DNA from: Coriobacteriaceae bacterium
Lineage (GTDB): Bacteria; Actinomycetota; Coriobacteriia; Coriobacteriales; Coriobacteriaceae
DNA: 64,000 nucleotides
NCBI GenBank assembly: GCA_025993015.1
Contig: DAJPFV010000001.1
Coordinates: 558,001-622,000, forward strand
Reading direction: 5' to 3'
Part shown: positions 51,931 through 59,740 of the stretch, piece by piece
Layout: each line of letters starts with the position of its first letter
How positions within the stretch are numbered: position 1 is the stretch's first letter
Made by a program: the position numbers and the translations under genes
The notes under the pieces: generated by a model
Seen by the model: the letters and a program-made list of their open reading frames with translations, nothing else
Told to the model about the DNA's origin: nothing
The model's database searches: none

Positions 51931-53295
51931 CTAAACGTCAAGATGCGCACAATCAAGCGCCTTTTTGATAAGAGGGACAGATCGATCAGCCAAATACAAC
52001 GGAATGTTGAGCACCCCGTCGTCGAGCTTTAGGTTCTTAAGTGAGTAGCGGACCCTCAGTGGAGTCGTCTCCGCATGCTTGTCGGCATAGTACTTAAGGC
52101 TCTTGGAATGAACGACCTCTCCCGATTTGACCTCGACGGGAACGATTTCGTTTCCGACTTGAATCAAAAAATCGACTTCGTGCTTCGGCTTCTCGTTTGT
52201 CCAATAACGCGGAGCAGCATCTAACTGTGAAAGTAATGCCTGAAGCACATAATTCTCGGCGAACGAACCTTTGAACTCCGAAAATAGCGCATCCGAGATG
52301 GCAAAAGCGGACGCATCCAGCCTTGCCATGCGGCGCAGCAAACCGACATCAAGACAGTAGACTTTAAATGCCTTGAGGTCATCGTATGCAGAGAGCGGCA
52401 CGCCACCGGCAGCATTAAGGCGAACCGCCATGATGAGCCCAGCATCGGCAAGCCATTCCAGAGCATCCTCGTATTCTCGAGCACGAGCCCCCTCGCGCAC
52501 CGCACCCCAAACGAACTTTTTATTCTCGCGCGCCAACTGAGTTGGAATCGAGTTCCATATTTGCGAAAGCTTGGCGAACTGCGCACGGCCACCATGCTTG
52601 GCAAAATCGCGCTCGTAGGAATCCAAGAGATCGGACAACACCTTATCGACCTGAACGATATCGCCCGTCTCCACCCACCGACCAAGAGCCTCTGGCATGC
52701 CGCCACATGCAAAAAAACGCCGAAGATGCTCGACGAGACGGACATGGAAGAAATCGGGCACTGTCTCGATCTGATCCAGGCCGCCAAGGTATTCGTCGTA
52801 GTTTGCAGCGCCCTCGGCTTTCAGAAACTCGGAAAAGCTCATAGGGTGCATCTCCATGAACTCGACCTTTCCCACCGGAAAAGCGCTGGTCTCACGGGAC
52901 AAGCGAACGCCCAACAAAGACCCTGCGCATGCGACGTGATACTCGGGGGCCTCGTCACAGAAGTATTTAAGGGCGCCGACTGCAGAAGGACAATCCTGGA
53001 TCTCATCAATAATAAGCAGCGTCTCGCCGGGATCGATAGGCTGTCCAAATGCCAGGGAAAGGTTTGAGATGATCCGCCGAGGCTCGCGCGTACCTTCGAA
53101 AAACTGAGCGTACTCGCTCTGTACCCCAGGTGACGGTTCCTCGAGCGTCAGATACACAAAATTGCGGTACGAGGTTCGACCGAACTCCTTAAGCGCCCAC
53201 GTCTTTCCAACCTGGCGCGCCCCCTTAAGGATAAGCGGCTTACGATATTCCGACGCTTTCCAAGCGTTAAGCTTGGCAATGATATCTCGCTGCAT
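51931..53295 (-). CDS. AAA ATPase with DUF4143 domain, full length
   Basis: The 454-residue protein has the AAA_14 ATPase (LKGARQVGKTWALKEFGR; LLIIDEIQDCP; CAGSLLGV) and the C-terminal DUF4143 region with a nuclease-like pattern (ENYVLQAL, KHEVDFLIQVGNEIVPVEVKSGE; E-x-K). Such proteins are common and variable in gut bacteria, and their role is unsettled. A partial relative starts the window at position 402. The start lies just after a nested inverted repeat at 53315-53389. The IS200 copy 2 follows that repeat. Confidence 0.92.
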   Translation of the reverse strand: MQRDIIAKLNAWKASEYRKPLILKGARQVGKTWALKEFGRTSYRNFVYLTLEEPSPGVQSEYAQFFEGTREPRRIISNLSLAFGQPIDPGETLLIIDEIQDCPSAVGALKYFCDEAPEYHVACAGSLLGVRLSRETSAFPVGKVEFMEMHPMSFSEFLKAEGAANYDEYLGGLDQIETVPDFFHVRLVEHLRRFFACGGMPEALGRWVETGDIVQVDKVLSDLLDSYERDFAKHGGRAQFAKLSQIWNSIPTQLARENKKFVWGAVREGARAREYEDALEWLADAGLIMAVRLNAAGGVPLSAYDDLKAFKVYCLDVGLLRRMARLDASAFAISDALFSEFKGSFAENYVLQALLSQLDAAPRYWTNEKPKHEVDFLIQVGNEIVPVEVKSGEVVHSKSLKYYADKHAETTPLRVRYSLKNLKLDDGVLNIPLYLADRSVPLIKKALDCAHLDV

Positions 53296-53314
53296 GACCG
53301 AACCTCCCGCAAAG

Positions 53315-53389
53315 AAACTTCCGTAAACGTGATATTTCCCACATTTTACCCTAGGTAAAACGTGACATTTATCACATTTACGGAAGTTT
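53315..53389. promoter_or_regulatory. nested inverted repeats upstream of the DUF4143 ATPase
   Basis: The outer arms AAACTTCCGTAAA (53315-53327) and TTTACGGAAGTTT (53377-53389) are perfect. Inside is TTTTACC-CTA-GGTAAAA (53344-53360), flanked by a direct repeat ACGTGATATTT/ACGTGACATTT. The AT-rich region is the likely promoter of the ATPase gene. A multi-site operator or a hairpin is likely. Confidence 0.65.
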
Positions 53390-53422
53390 TAAGTTCATTT
53401 CGCCACACTTTCATCACATCAA

Positions 53423-54180
53423 AACCACCCCTAAAAGGGGTGGTTTGCTCTTAGGGTATAACCCTTGGATTTCCGGCACGCGTCTAAAGGCGCCGGCCCT
53501 CACGGGGTTCGGGCCGCACTGCAGATTGACCCGTGGCGGGCCGGTCAAACCGGCGCTATTTACGCCCCGGCCCCCTGCCGAAGGGGTCCTCGTACTCCTT
53601 GACGCTCAGCCGGTCGAGCGCGATGTCGGCCTTCTCCTGCTCCCGGATGTACTTCGCGATCGTGGCCTCGTTCAGGCCGACCGTGGACACGTAGTAGCCC
53701 TCGGCCCAGAACTTCCTGTTGCCGAACTTGTACTTCATGTTCGCGTGCTTGTCGAATATCATCAGCGAGCTCTTCCCCTTCAGGTAGCCCATCACGCTCG
53801 ATACGCTGTACTTCGGCGGTATCGCCAGCAGCATGTGGACGTGGTCGGGCATCAGGTGCCCCTCGATGATCTCTATCCCCTTGTACTGGCAGAGCTTCCT
53901 GAAGATCTCCCCAAGGTCGGACCTTATTTGGTTGTAGATGACTTTGCGCCTATACTTCGGCGTGAACACGACGTGGTACTTGCACATCCACTTCGTGTGC
54001 GACAGGCTGTAGGCCTTCTGGGCCATACGCCACCACCGCCCTCTCGACTCGGATTCCTTGCGGCCTGAACAATCGCAAGTGTCCGGCGAGGGGGCGGCTT
54101 TGTAAAGCCGTTTGGCCCCACCCGCATAGCGGGTGGTTTCTGATGCGGCGCGCTGCGCGCCCCGCACAGGCTAAAGCCTC
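53423..54180. mobile_element. IS200-type insertion sequence, copy 2
   Basis: About 760 bp with the same hairpins as copy 1: AACCACCCCT/AGGGGTGGTT at the left, GGCTTTGTAAAGCC, CCACCCGC/GCGGGTGG and AGGCTAAAGCCT at the right. It inserted 34 bp beyond the nested repeats of the DUF4143 gene. Confidence 0.82.
53556..54026 (-). CDS. tnpA: IS200-family TnpA transposase, copy 2
   Basis: The 156-residue protein has DHVHMLLAIPP (HUH) and GLNEATIAKYIREQE (catalytic Tyr). It differs from copy 1 at scattered positions and by a longer C-terminal tail (GRGPGRK). ATG 54026 is the family start; the frame is open upstream through the IS end but that part is not conserved. It appears intact. Confidence 0.95.
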   Translation of the reverse strand: MAQKAYSLSHTKWMCKYHVVFTPKYRRKVIYNQIRSDLGEIFRKLCQYKGIEIIEGHLMPDHVHMLLAIPPKYSVSSVMGYLKGKSSLMIFDKHANMKYKFGNRKFWAEGYYVSTVGLNEATIAKYIREQEKADIALDRLSVKEYEDPFGRGPGRK

Positions 54181-54186
54181 TAAATT

Positions 54187-54218
54187 GAAAAGGCGGAGGC
54201 GCATTTTGCGCCTCCGCC
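54187..54218 (-). terminator. terminator-like hairpin next to the IS200 copy
   Basis: GGCGGAGGCGC (54192-54202) pairs with GCGCCTCCGCC (54208-54218), and the minus strand continues TTTTCAATTT. It probably ended gatB transcription before the IS arrived. Confidence 0.75.
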
Positions 54219-54265
54219 ACCATCTTTCCTATCAGCCCGCCTGACCCGAACGGCCGAGTCGTCAC

Positions 54266-54408
54266 GGAACCCGGGAGCCCCGGCAGGGCGGGTGCTTGCT
54301 CAAAATGAGTTCCGCACGCAAAGAAGGCCACTTAATGTGGCCTTCGTCTTGCGCAGGACTGTTCGAAATTTTGAGGAAGCACCCGCCCTGCCGGGGCTCC
54401 CGGGTTCC
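54266..54408 (+). other. structured element with perfect 32-bp outer arms (copy 2)
   Basis: The arms 54266-54297 and 54377-54408 are perfect complements (GGAACCCGGGAGCCCCGGC...). Further pairings are CTCAAAAT/ATTTTGAG (54299-54306 with 54368-54375) and the inner stem AAGGCCAC/GTGGCCTT with loop TTAAT (54324-54344). GAGTTCCGCACG and CAGGACTGTTCGA match copy 1 in reverse orientation. It begins 3 bp after the gatB stop codon. Confidence 0.65.
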
Positions 54409-54411
54409 CGT

Positions 54412-56088
54412 TTACGAGAGCGACGTTCTCAGCAACTCGTTGAAGAGCTTCGGATTGCCCTTGCCGCGGCTCGCCTTCATGCACTGGCCCACCAAAAAGC
54501 CGATGACCTTCTGGTTGCCGTCACGATACTGCTGCGCCTGATCGGCACAGTTAGCCAGCACCTCGTCCACGATCGGCTGCAGCGCGCCGGCATCGCTCAC
54601 CTGACGCATGCCGCGCTCGTCGACGATCTTGTTGGGATCGTCGCCGGTCTGGGCCATGGCCTCAAAGACCTCGTGCGCCTGGTTGGAGCTGATGGCATCG
54701 GTCGCCAGCAGCTTGGCAAGAGCTGCCACCTGAGCCGGCGCGATACCGGACTCGGCCAGCGACACACCCGCACCCTTAAGGTAGGCGATCATCTCGTTCA
54801 CCAGCAGGTTTGCGACCGTCTGGGCCTCCTTGCCAGCCATACCGGCAGCGGCGGCCTCAAAGAAGTCGGCAAACTCGGGGTCGCCGGCAATCTGCTCGGC
54901 GTCTGCCGCCTTAATGCCAAAGTCGGCCTCAAAACGGGCGCGCTTGGCATCGGGCAGCTCGGGGATCTCGCCACGGCAACGGTCGATGAACTCGTCGTCC
55001 AGGTCGAACGGCGCCAGATCGGGATCGGGGAACAGACGATAGTCGTCGGCCGTTTCCTTCACACGCATGACCACGGTACGCTTGCGGCTGGGCTCCCAAT
55101 GGCGGGTCTCCTGATAGATGATGCCGCCCTCCTCGAGCACCTCTGCCTGACGGCAGATCTCGTAGGCAAGACCGTCATGCAGGCTCTTAAACGAGTTGAG
55201 GTTCTTGAGCTCAGTCTTGGTGCCCAGCTTGGTCTCGCCGCGGCGGCGCAGCGACACGTTGCCGTCGCAGCGCATGGAACCCTTCTCCATGGAGCAATCG
55301 GAAATGCCCAGCGTCACAAAGATGCGACGGAGCTTTTCCATAAACAGGCGAGCCTCCTCAGGCGTGCGCAGATCGGGCTCGGTGACAAGCTCGATGAGCG
55401 GCGTGCCGCAGCGGTTGTAGTCGACGAGCGACTCGGCCGCGGCGGTAATGCGGCCCTCGGCGCCGCCCACGTGGACCATCTTGGCGGCGTCCTCCTCCAT
55501 GTGGATGCGCAGGATGCGAATAGGCACCGTGTAGGAACCGTCCTCGCGACGCTCGGGCATCTGCAGATTGGACGCATCGTAGCTGGCCAGGTGACCGGCG
55601 CGCTGGTTGCCCTCGCGCATGGTCGACGTCATGGACGTGGACAGGCCCTCGGCGTTGGCCGAGGCGCTCGCCAGGCTCTGGGCCTCGGCCTCGCCAAACG
55701 CGCAGTCGGGGCGCTCGGCGGCACCGCGACCGGTCACGTCCAGGTCCAGGTGGCCGTACATGGCAAAGGCGACCGGACCCTGCGTGGTCTGGAAGTTCTT
55801 GGCCATATCGGGATAGAAGTAATGCTTGCGGTAGAACATCGAGTGACGCTGGATCTCGCAGTTGGTGGCGAGACCCGCTTTGACGATGCTCTCGATGGCG
55901 CGCTTGTTGGGCACCGGCAGGGCGCCGGGCAGGCCCAGGCACACCGGGCACACGTTGGCGTTGGGCTCGTCATCGTGGCTGAGCTTGCAGTTGCAGAACA
56001 TCTTGGTATCGAGCGCGGTGAGCTCGGTATGGATCTCCAGGCCGATCACGGCCTCCCAATCCTGCAGGACCTCGGAAAGCTCCTTCAT
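54412..56088 (-). CDS. gatB: Asp/Glu-tRNA amidotransferase subunit B
   Basis: GatB is the kinase and tRNA-binding subunit that turns Glu-tRNA-Gln or Asp-tRNA-Asn into Gln- or Asn-tRNA. The 558-residue protein has VIGLEIHTELTALDTKMFC, the zinc Cys set (FCNCKL, VCPVCLGLPG) and the C-terminal tail for tRNA (about 420-558). It is longer than the usual 480 residues because of inserts. Its start overlaps the gatA stop (TAATG). The stop codon lies against the structured element. Confidence 0.95.
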   Translation of the reverse strand: MKELSEVLQDWEAVIGLEIHTELTALDTKMFCNCKLSHDDEPNANVCPVCLGLPGALPVPNKRAIESIVKAGLATNCEIQRHSMFYRKHYFYPDMAKNFQTTQGPVAFAMYGHLDLDVTGRGAAERPDCAFGEAEAQSLASASANAEGLSTSMTSTMREGNQRAGHLASYDASNLQMPERREDGSYTVPIRILRIHMEEDAAKMVHVGGAEGRITAAAESLVDYNRCGTPLIELVTEPDLRTPEEARLFMEKLRRIFVTLGISDCSMEKGSMRCDGNVSLRRRGETKLGTKTELKNLNSFKSLHDGLAYEICRQAEVLEEGGIIYQETRHWEPSRKRTVVMRVKETADDYRLFPDPDLAPFDLDDEFIDRCRGEIPELPDAKRARFEADFGIKAADAEQIAGDPEFADFFEAAAAGMAGKEAQTVANLLVNEMIAYLKGAGVSLAESGIAPAQVAALAKLLATDAISSNQAHEVFEAMAQTGDDPNKIVDERGMRQVSDAGALQPIVDEVLANCADQAQQYRDGNQKVIGFLVGQCMKASRGKGNPKLFNELLRTSLS

Positions 56089-57602
56089 TACAGCTCGCCT
56101 CCCTTCCCGGCAAAATCGGGCGCGACGGAAAGCGCGGGCGCACCCGTGGCGGCATCGGCAAAGCCGCGCTCCAGGGCGCGGGCAAACGTGAGCAGCTGAC
56201 GGTCCTTAAAGGCCGGACCCACCAGCTGGGCAGAAACGGGCAGCTTGCTGTCCTCGCCCAGGCCCAGCGGCACCGAGATGCCACCGTTACCGCAAATATT
56301 GAGCGAAATGGTGTACAGGTCGGAGAGATACATCTGCGTGGGGTCGCTGATCTCGCCAAACTTAAAGGCCGTGCGCGGCGAGGCGGGCATGAGGATGGTG
56401 TCCACCTTGGCATACGCGGCGTCATAGTCCTGCGTGATGAGCGTGCGGGCCTTTTGCGCAGCGTAGTAGTACTTGTCGTACACGCCCGAGCTCAGCAGGT
56501 AGGCGCCGAGCATCTGACGGCGCTTGGCCTCGGCGCCAAAGCCGTGGGCGCGCGAAAGCGAGCTCTGGTCGGACAGGTTGGCGCAGCCCTCCTCCTGGTA
56601 GCCGTAGCGAATGCCGTCGAAACGAGCCAGGTTGGAGAACGCCTCGGCCGGGCCGATGACGTAGTAGGCGGCGATGGCGGCGTCCAGGTGCGGCAGGTCG
56701 ACCTCGACCAGCTCGGCGCCCTGGTTCTGCAGCTCCTGGGCGGCGCGCTGAACAGCGGCCTTGACCTCGGGCGTCAGACCCTCGGCCTCCATAAACGCAG
56801 GGATGATGCCCACGCGCTTGCCCTCGATGCTGTCATTGAGGTGCTCGGTAAAGTCGACGGCGCAATCCTGGCTGGTGCAGTCGTACGGATCGTGGCCCGC
56901 GCCGGTAAGCGCGTTCATGGCCAGCGCGACATCCTCGACCGTGCGGCCAAAGGGGCCCACTTGGTCGAGCGACGAGCCAAAGGCAACCACGCCGTAACGG
57001 CTCACGGCGCCATACGTGGGCTTAAAGCCCACCACGCCGCACAGTGACGCCGGCTGGCGAATGGAGCCGCCGGTGTCCGAGCCCAGCGAGAGCGCGACCT
57101 CGCCCGCGGCGACGGCGGCAGCGGAACCGCCCGAAGAGCCGCCGGGCACGCGCTCGGTATCCCAGGGGTTGTTGGTGCGGTGGAACGCCGAGCTCTCGGT
57201 GGAGCTGCCAAAGGCAAACTCGTCCATGTTGGCCTTGCCCATGGGCAGGCAGCCAGCATCGAGCATGCGCTGGACGCAAGTAGCGGTGTAGACGCTCTGG
57301 TAGTTCTCGAGCATGCGGGAAGCACAGGTGGTGCGCGTGCCCACGAGGTTCATGTTGTCCTTGATGGCCAGCGGCACGCCCGCGAGCGGGGGCAGCGGCT
57401 TGCCTGCGGCACGGTCAGCATCCACGCGCGCAGCGGCCTCGAGCGCAAGCTCGGGCGCCACCTGCAGGAATGCCTGGACCCCGCCCTCGCGCGCCTCGAT
57501 GGCGGCAAGGGAGGCCTGGGCCACCTCGGTGGCGGTATAGTCGCCGGCGGCAACGCCTGCGGCGATCTGGGCGGCGGTAAGGGAATCGAAGCTCTGCGCC
57601 AT
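56088..57602 (-). CDS. gatA: Asp/Glu-tRNA amidotransferase subunit A
   Basis: GatA is the amidase subunit that releases ammonia from glutamine. The 504-residue product has the Ser-cisSer-Lys triad: Lys in GVPLAIKDNMNL, cis-Ser and nucleophile Ser in GGSSGGSAAAVAAGEVALSLGSDTGGSIRQPA. Length is normal. It overlaps gatC and gatB by one base each, an operon with coupled translation. Confidence 0.97.
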   Translation of the reverse strand: MAQSFDSLTAAQIAAGVAAGDYTATEVAQASLAAIEAREGGVQAFLQVAPELALEAAARVDADRAAGKPLPPLAGVPLAIKDNMNLVGTRTTCASRMLENYQSVYTATCVQRMLDAGCLPMGKANMDEFAFGSSTESSAFHRTNNPWDTERVPGGSSGGSAAAVAAGEVALSLGSDTGGSIRQPASLCGVVGFKPTYGAVSRYGVVAFGSSLDQVGPFGRTVEDVALAMNALTGAGHDPYDCTSQDCAVDFTEHLNDSIEGKRVGIIPAFMEAEGLTPEVKAAVQRAAQELQNQGAELVEVDLPHLDAAIAAYYVIGPAEAFSNLARFDGIRYGYQEEGCANLSDQSSLSRAHGFGAEAKRRQMLGAYLLSSGVYDKYYYAAQKARTLITQDYDAAYAKVDTILMPASPRTAFKFGEISDPTQMYLSDLYTISLNICGNGGISVPLGLGEDSKLPVSAQLVGPAFKDRQLLTFARALERGFADAATGAPALSVAPDFAGKGGEL

Positions 57603-57913
57603 TACTCGCTCTCCCCCTCTCCCAAAATGGACGGCACGCGGAAGTAGCGGTCGCGCGCGCTGCCGGCGTTTTCGAGCGCAACGTCGAGCGGCAGGTCGCG
57701 CTCGGGCTCGCGCAGGTCATCGCCCATCACGTTGGACAGGCTTCCGATGGGATGGAACGTGGGCTCCACGTCGGGCAAGTCATATTGCAAGACGGGCTCG
57801 AGCATCTGGACGGCGTCGTTCAGGTAGGACGTCATCTGGGTGAGCTCGTCATCGGTCAGTGCGATCTTTGCGTACTCGGCAATGCCGCGCACGTCTTTCT
57901 CGCTGAGTGCCAT
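57602..57913 (-). CDS. gatC: Asp/Glu-tRNA amidotransferase subunit C
   Basis: The 103-residue protein wraps around GatA and GatB and stabilises the complex. It has the family start LSEKDVRGIAEYAKIALTDDEL and the belt region with Asp-Pro-like PDVEPTFHPIGS. It is the first gene of gatCAB. ATG 57913 follows GGAAGGGAG. Confidence 0.95.
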   Translation of the reverse strand: MALSEKDVRGIAEYAKIALTDDELTQMTSYLNDAVQMLEPVLQYDLPDVEPTFHPIGSLSNVMGDDLREPERDLPLDVALENAGSARDRYFRVPSILGEGESE

Positions 57914-58047
57914 AGGCGCTCCCTTCCGCATAACAGTTAAACCGCTCTAGTATACAAGGCAACGCCGCTTGGAGCAGGTGCTTTACCCAAATGCAGCGAA
58001 AACGTAACGAGGACGGCGGTTGGCAGGGCGCGAGTCGGCGGTTCTGC

Positions 58048-58140
58048 AGCGAAACCGCACCGTCCACAGCGAAGACCGCGTCGCCCATAGCGAAAACCAT
58101 CCCGCCCACAACGGAAACCGTCCCGCCCGCAGCGAAAAGC
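58048..58140. repeat. four and a half 20-21-bp tandem repeats
   Basis: Units start at 58048, 58068, 58089, 58110 and 58131 (partial); consensus AGCGAAAACCRTCCCGCCCAC. They lie in the 345-bp gap between gatC and the sortase gene. A frame through them gives seven-residue repeats, but no start or ribosome site supports a gene. Confidence 0.7.
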
Positions 58141-58196
58141 ATCACAACATTCGACGTTTATCGTCAAAATCGCGATTTTCATCGAATGTTGTGATG
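58140..58196. repeat. 15-bp perfect inverted repeat between the sortase and gatC genes
   Basis: CATCACAACATTCGA (58140-58154) is mirrored at 58182-58196. The middle contains AAAATCGCGATTTT, a palindrome. This might be a large hairpin or an operator for gatCAB. Confidence 0.6.
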
Positions 58197-58210
58197 GTTT
58201 GGAAGCCCCA

Positions 58211-58243
58211 ACCACCACAAAGGTGTCTGTCCCCTTTGTGGCG
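58211..58243 (-). repeat. hairpin of the CAAAGGGG-WCAG repeat family, after the sortase gene
   Basis: On the minus strand this reads CCGCCACAAAGG-GGACAGACA-CCTTTGTGGTGG, nearly the same as the hairpin at 15509-15541. It lies 16 bp beyond the sortase stop codon. There is no T-tract, so it is not a standard terminator. Confidence 0.7.
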
Positions 58244-58258
58244 GTTCTGAACGATGTC

Positions 58259-59197
58259 TTATGCCGAGGCCTTGGCCTTGCGGCGCTTGCGGACCGCGTG
58301 GATCACGATGTCCAGCAGCAACAGCACAATGGCCACGACCACGATGAGCACGGCGAACTCGCGCTTGCCCCAGTGGCGGCCGGCCAGCGACTTTTGCTTG
58401 TCGACGTCCTTCTTGCTGTACTTGGTGCGCACGCAATGCACCAGCAGGCGATGGTCGTTCACGCCGTAGGGCGTGCAGGTGACGAGCGTCACCTTGTCGG
58501 CGCCGGGCTCGATGGTCAGCGACTCCATCTCCTCGGGCAGCACGACCTCAGAGTCCACCATCTTGTAGGCGAGCGTCTTATTCATGGTGTGCAGTAGCAC
58601 CAGGTCGCCGGGCTCCAGCGAGTGTATGTCGTCGAACATACTCAGGTTGCGCATGCCCGAGTGCGCGGTGAGCACGCAATGCGTCGAGGTGCCGCCCACC
58701 GGCAGGCTCGTGCCCTCCAGGTGGCCGACGCCCGCCATAAGGACTTCCTCGCTCGTGCCGTGGTAGATGGGCATGCTCACGTCGATGGAGGGGATCTCGA
58801 CCCAACTCATCATGGGGTCACGGTCAAAGATGAGCTGCTGAGCGTAGGGCTCGATCTGGTCGGCGGGAAGCTCGGTGGCCTCGCCCGCCAGCTGCTCGTT
58901 AAAGGAGCGCGCCTGGAGCAGGATGCGCTCGCGCTCCTCGGCAGACAGCGCGTCCACGGTGCTGGACACCGTGCTGATCTGGTTGAACACGCCCGAGGCC
59001 TCGAGCCGGTCCAAGATCCACGGCCAGGTCATAAGGCCCACGCCAATAAGGATGATGACGATGGTGATGAGCCGATCGGCCCAGCGCGGCAGTCGCTTGC
59101 GGCGGCGCTTGGGCTTTGGCTGAGGTTGGGGCTGAGGACTTGAGCCACCGTTGTCCGCGGCGTTATTGCTCTTCATATGTTTGGCGCCCTGCACCAT
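58259..59197 (-). CDS. srtC: class C (pilus) sortase
   Basis: It links pilin subunits by joining sorting signals to pilin lysines at the cell surface. The 312-residue protein has an N-terminal membrane helix (about 40-60), a lid motif (DRDPMMSW), catalytic His in LTAHSG, Cys in TLVTCTPYGVNDHRLLVHCVR and the Arg at its end, then a C-terminal membrane helix (about 280-300), all as in class C enzymes. ATG 59197 follows AAAGGAG. It is transcribed after the pilin genes but separated by a terminator, so a separate promoter is likely. Confidence 0.93.
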   Translation of the reverse strand: MVQGAKHMKSNNAADNGGSSPQPQPQPKPKRRRKRLPRWADRLITIVIILIGVGLMTWPWILDRLEASGVFNQISTVSSTVDALSAEERERILLQARSFNEQLAGEATELPADQIEPYAQQLIFDRDPMMSWVEIPSIDVSMPIYHGTSEEVLMAGVGHLEGTSLPVGGTSTHCVLTAHSGMRNLSMFDDIHSLEPGDLVLLHTMNKTLAYKMVDSEVVLPEEMESLTIEPGADKVTLVTCTPYGVNDHRLLVHCVRTKYSKKDVDKQKSLAGRHWGKREFAVLIVVVAIVLLLLDIVIHAVRKRRKAKASA

Positions 59198-59328
59198 CGC
59201 CGGTCACTCCTTTACAGCTCAGGTTGTCTGAACAAATAATAGCCGATTAGCGAGCTTCCGCGCCGGACAACGCAGCCTGGCAGCATTGCGCAGTGCGAGT
59301 ATGGGCCCGCATTTGAGTTTTCAAAATG

Positions 59329-59354
59329 TCCCGAATCGGCTGAGCGATTCGGGA
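59329..59354. promoter_or_regulatory. 10-bp perfect dyad next to a TACAAT box
   Basis: TCCCGAATCG (59329-59338) is mirrored at 59345-59354, directly before TACAAT (59355-59360), a good -10 sequence on the plus strand. The dyad could be an operator for the candidate RNA that follows. Confidence 0.5.
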
Positions 59355-59365
59355 TACAATGTCAA

Positions 59366-59462
59366 TAGAAAACGACGCACCCCGCGTAAGTGTACGAGAG
59401 CGCGGGCGGCCTAGTTTTCAGCTTTTGTTAAATGCCCGGGATCCGACCCCCGGGCATTCTTA
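59366..59462 (+). ncRNA. candidate small RNA with own promoter and terminator
   Basis: From a TACAAT box about 59355-59360, a roughly 97-nt transcript would contain the stem CCCGCG/CGCGGG (59381-59386 with 59401-59406) and a terminator stem AATGCCCGGG/CCCGGGCATT (59431-59440 with 59449-59458) followed by CTTATTT. There is no frame with a ribosome site. It lies antisense to the sortase gene's upstream region. I do not match it to a known family. Confidence 0.4.
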
Positions 59463-59602
59463 TTTGCGCTTGTTGCGGCGCAAATGCCTTCTGCCGTCCG
59501 CACCGCGCGTGCGCCTACGGACCTTAAACCGAACCTCGTACGAGTCAAGAAACGCGATGACGGATGAGTCCGCATCGGACGGTGGAGGCTGCCTGTGTTG
59601 TC
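59463..59602. other. short region without a supported gene
   Basis: This region, part of the 543-bp gap between the major pilin and the sortase, has no frame with a start and ribosome site that I can support. A minus-strand frame ends in a very basic tail (HLRRNKRK) but has no usable start. Confidence 0.3.
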
Positions 59603-59639
59603 CAAAAAACGGGGCAGACTCCAGTGCGGAGTCTGCCCC
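59603..59639 (-). terminator. terminator after the major pilin gene
   Basis: The perfect 12-bp stem GGGGCAGACTCC (59611-59622 with 59628-59639) is followed on the minus strand by GTTTTTTGG. It ends the pilin transcripts. Confidence 0.88.
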
Positions 59640-59740
59640 GAAAAGAGAATGGCAAAGCAAGAACGTGGATGGACGAGAAAAGTGTCCGCAAGTCTCATGG
59701 CCATCACATCCCACCTGCCAAAGGGATGGGTGAGTGAGCG

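Noticed and set aside
58048..58140. Possible CRISPR-like or small-protein repeat
   Set aside because: The units abut without spacers, and no start or ribosome site supports the frames through them.
59460..59714. Minus-strand frame with very basic C-terminus
   Set aside because: No start codon with a ribosome site, and a terminator lies inside it.
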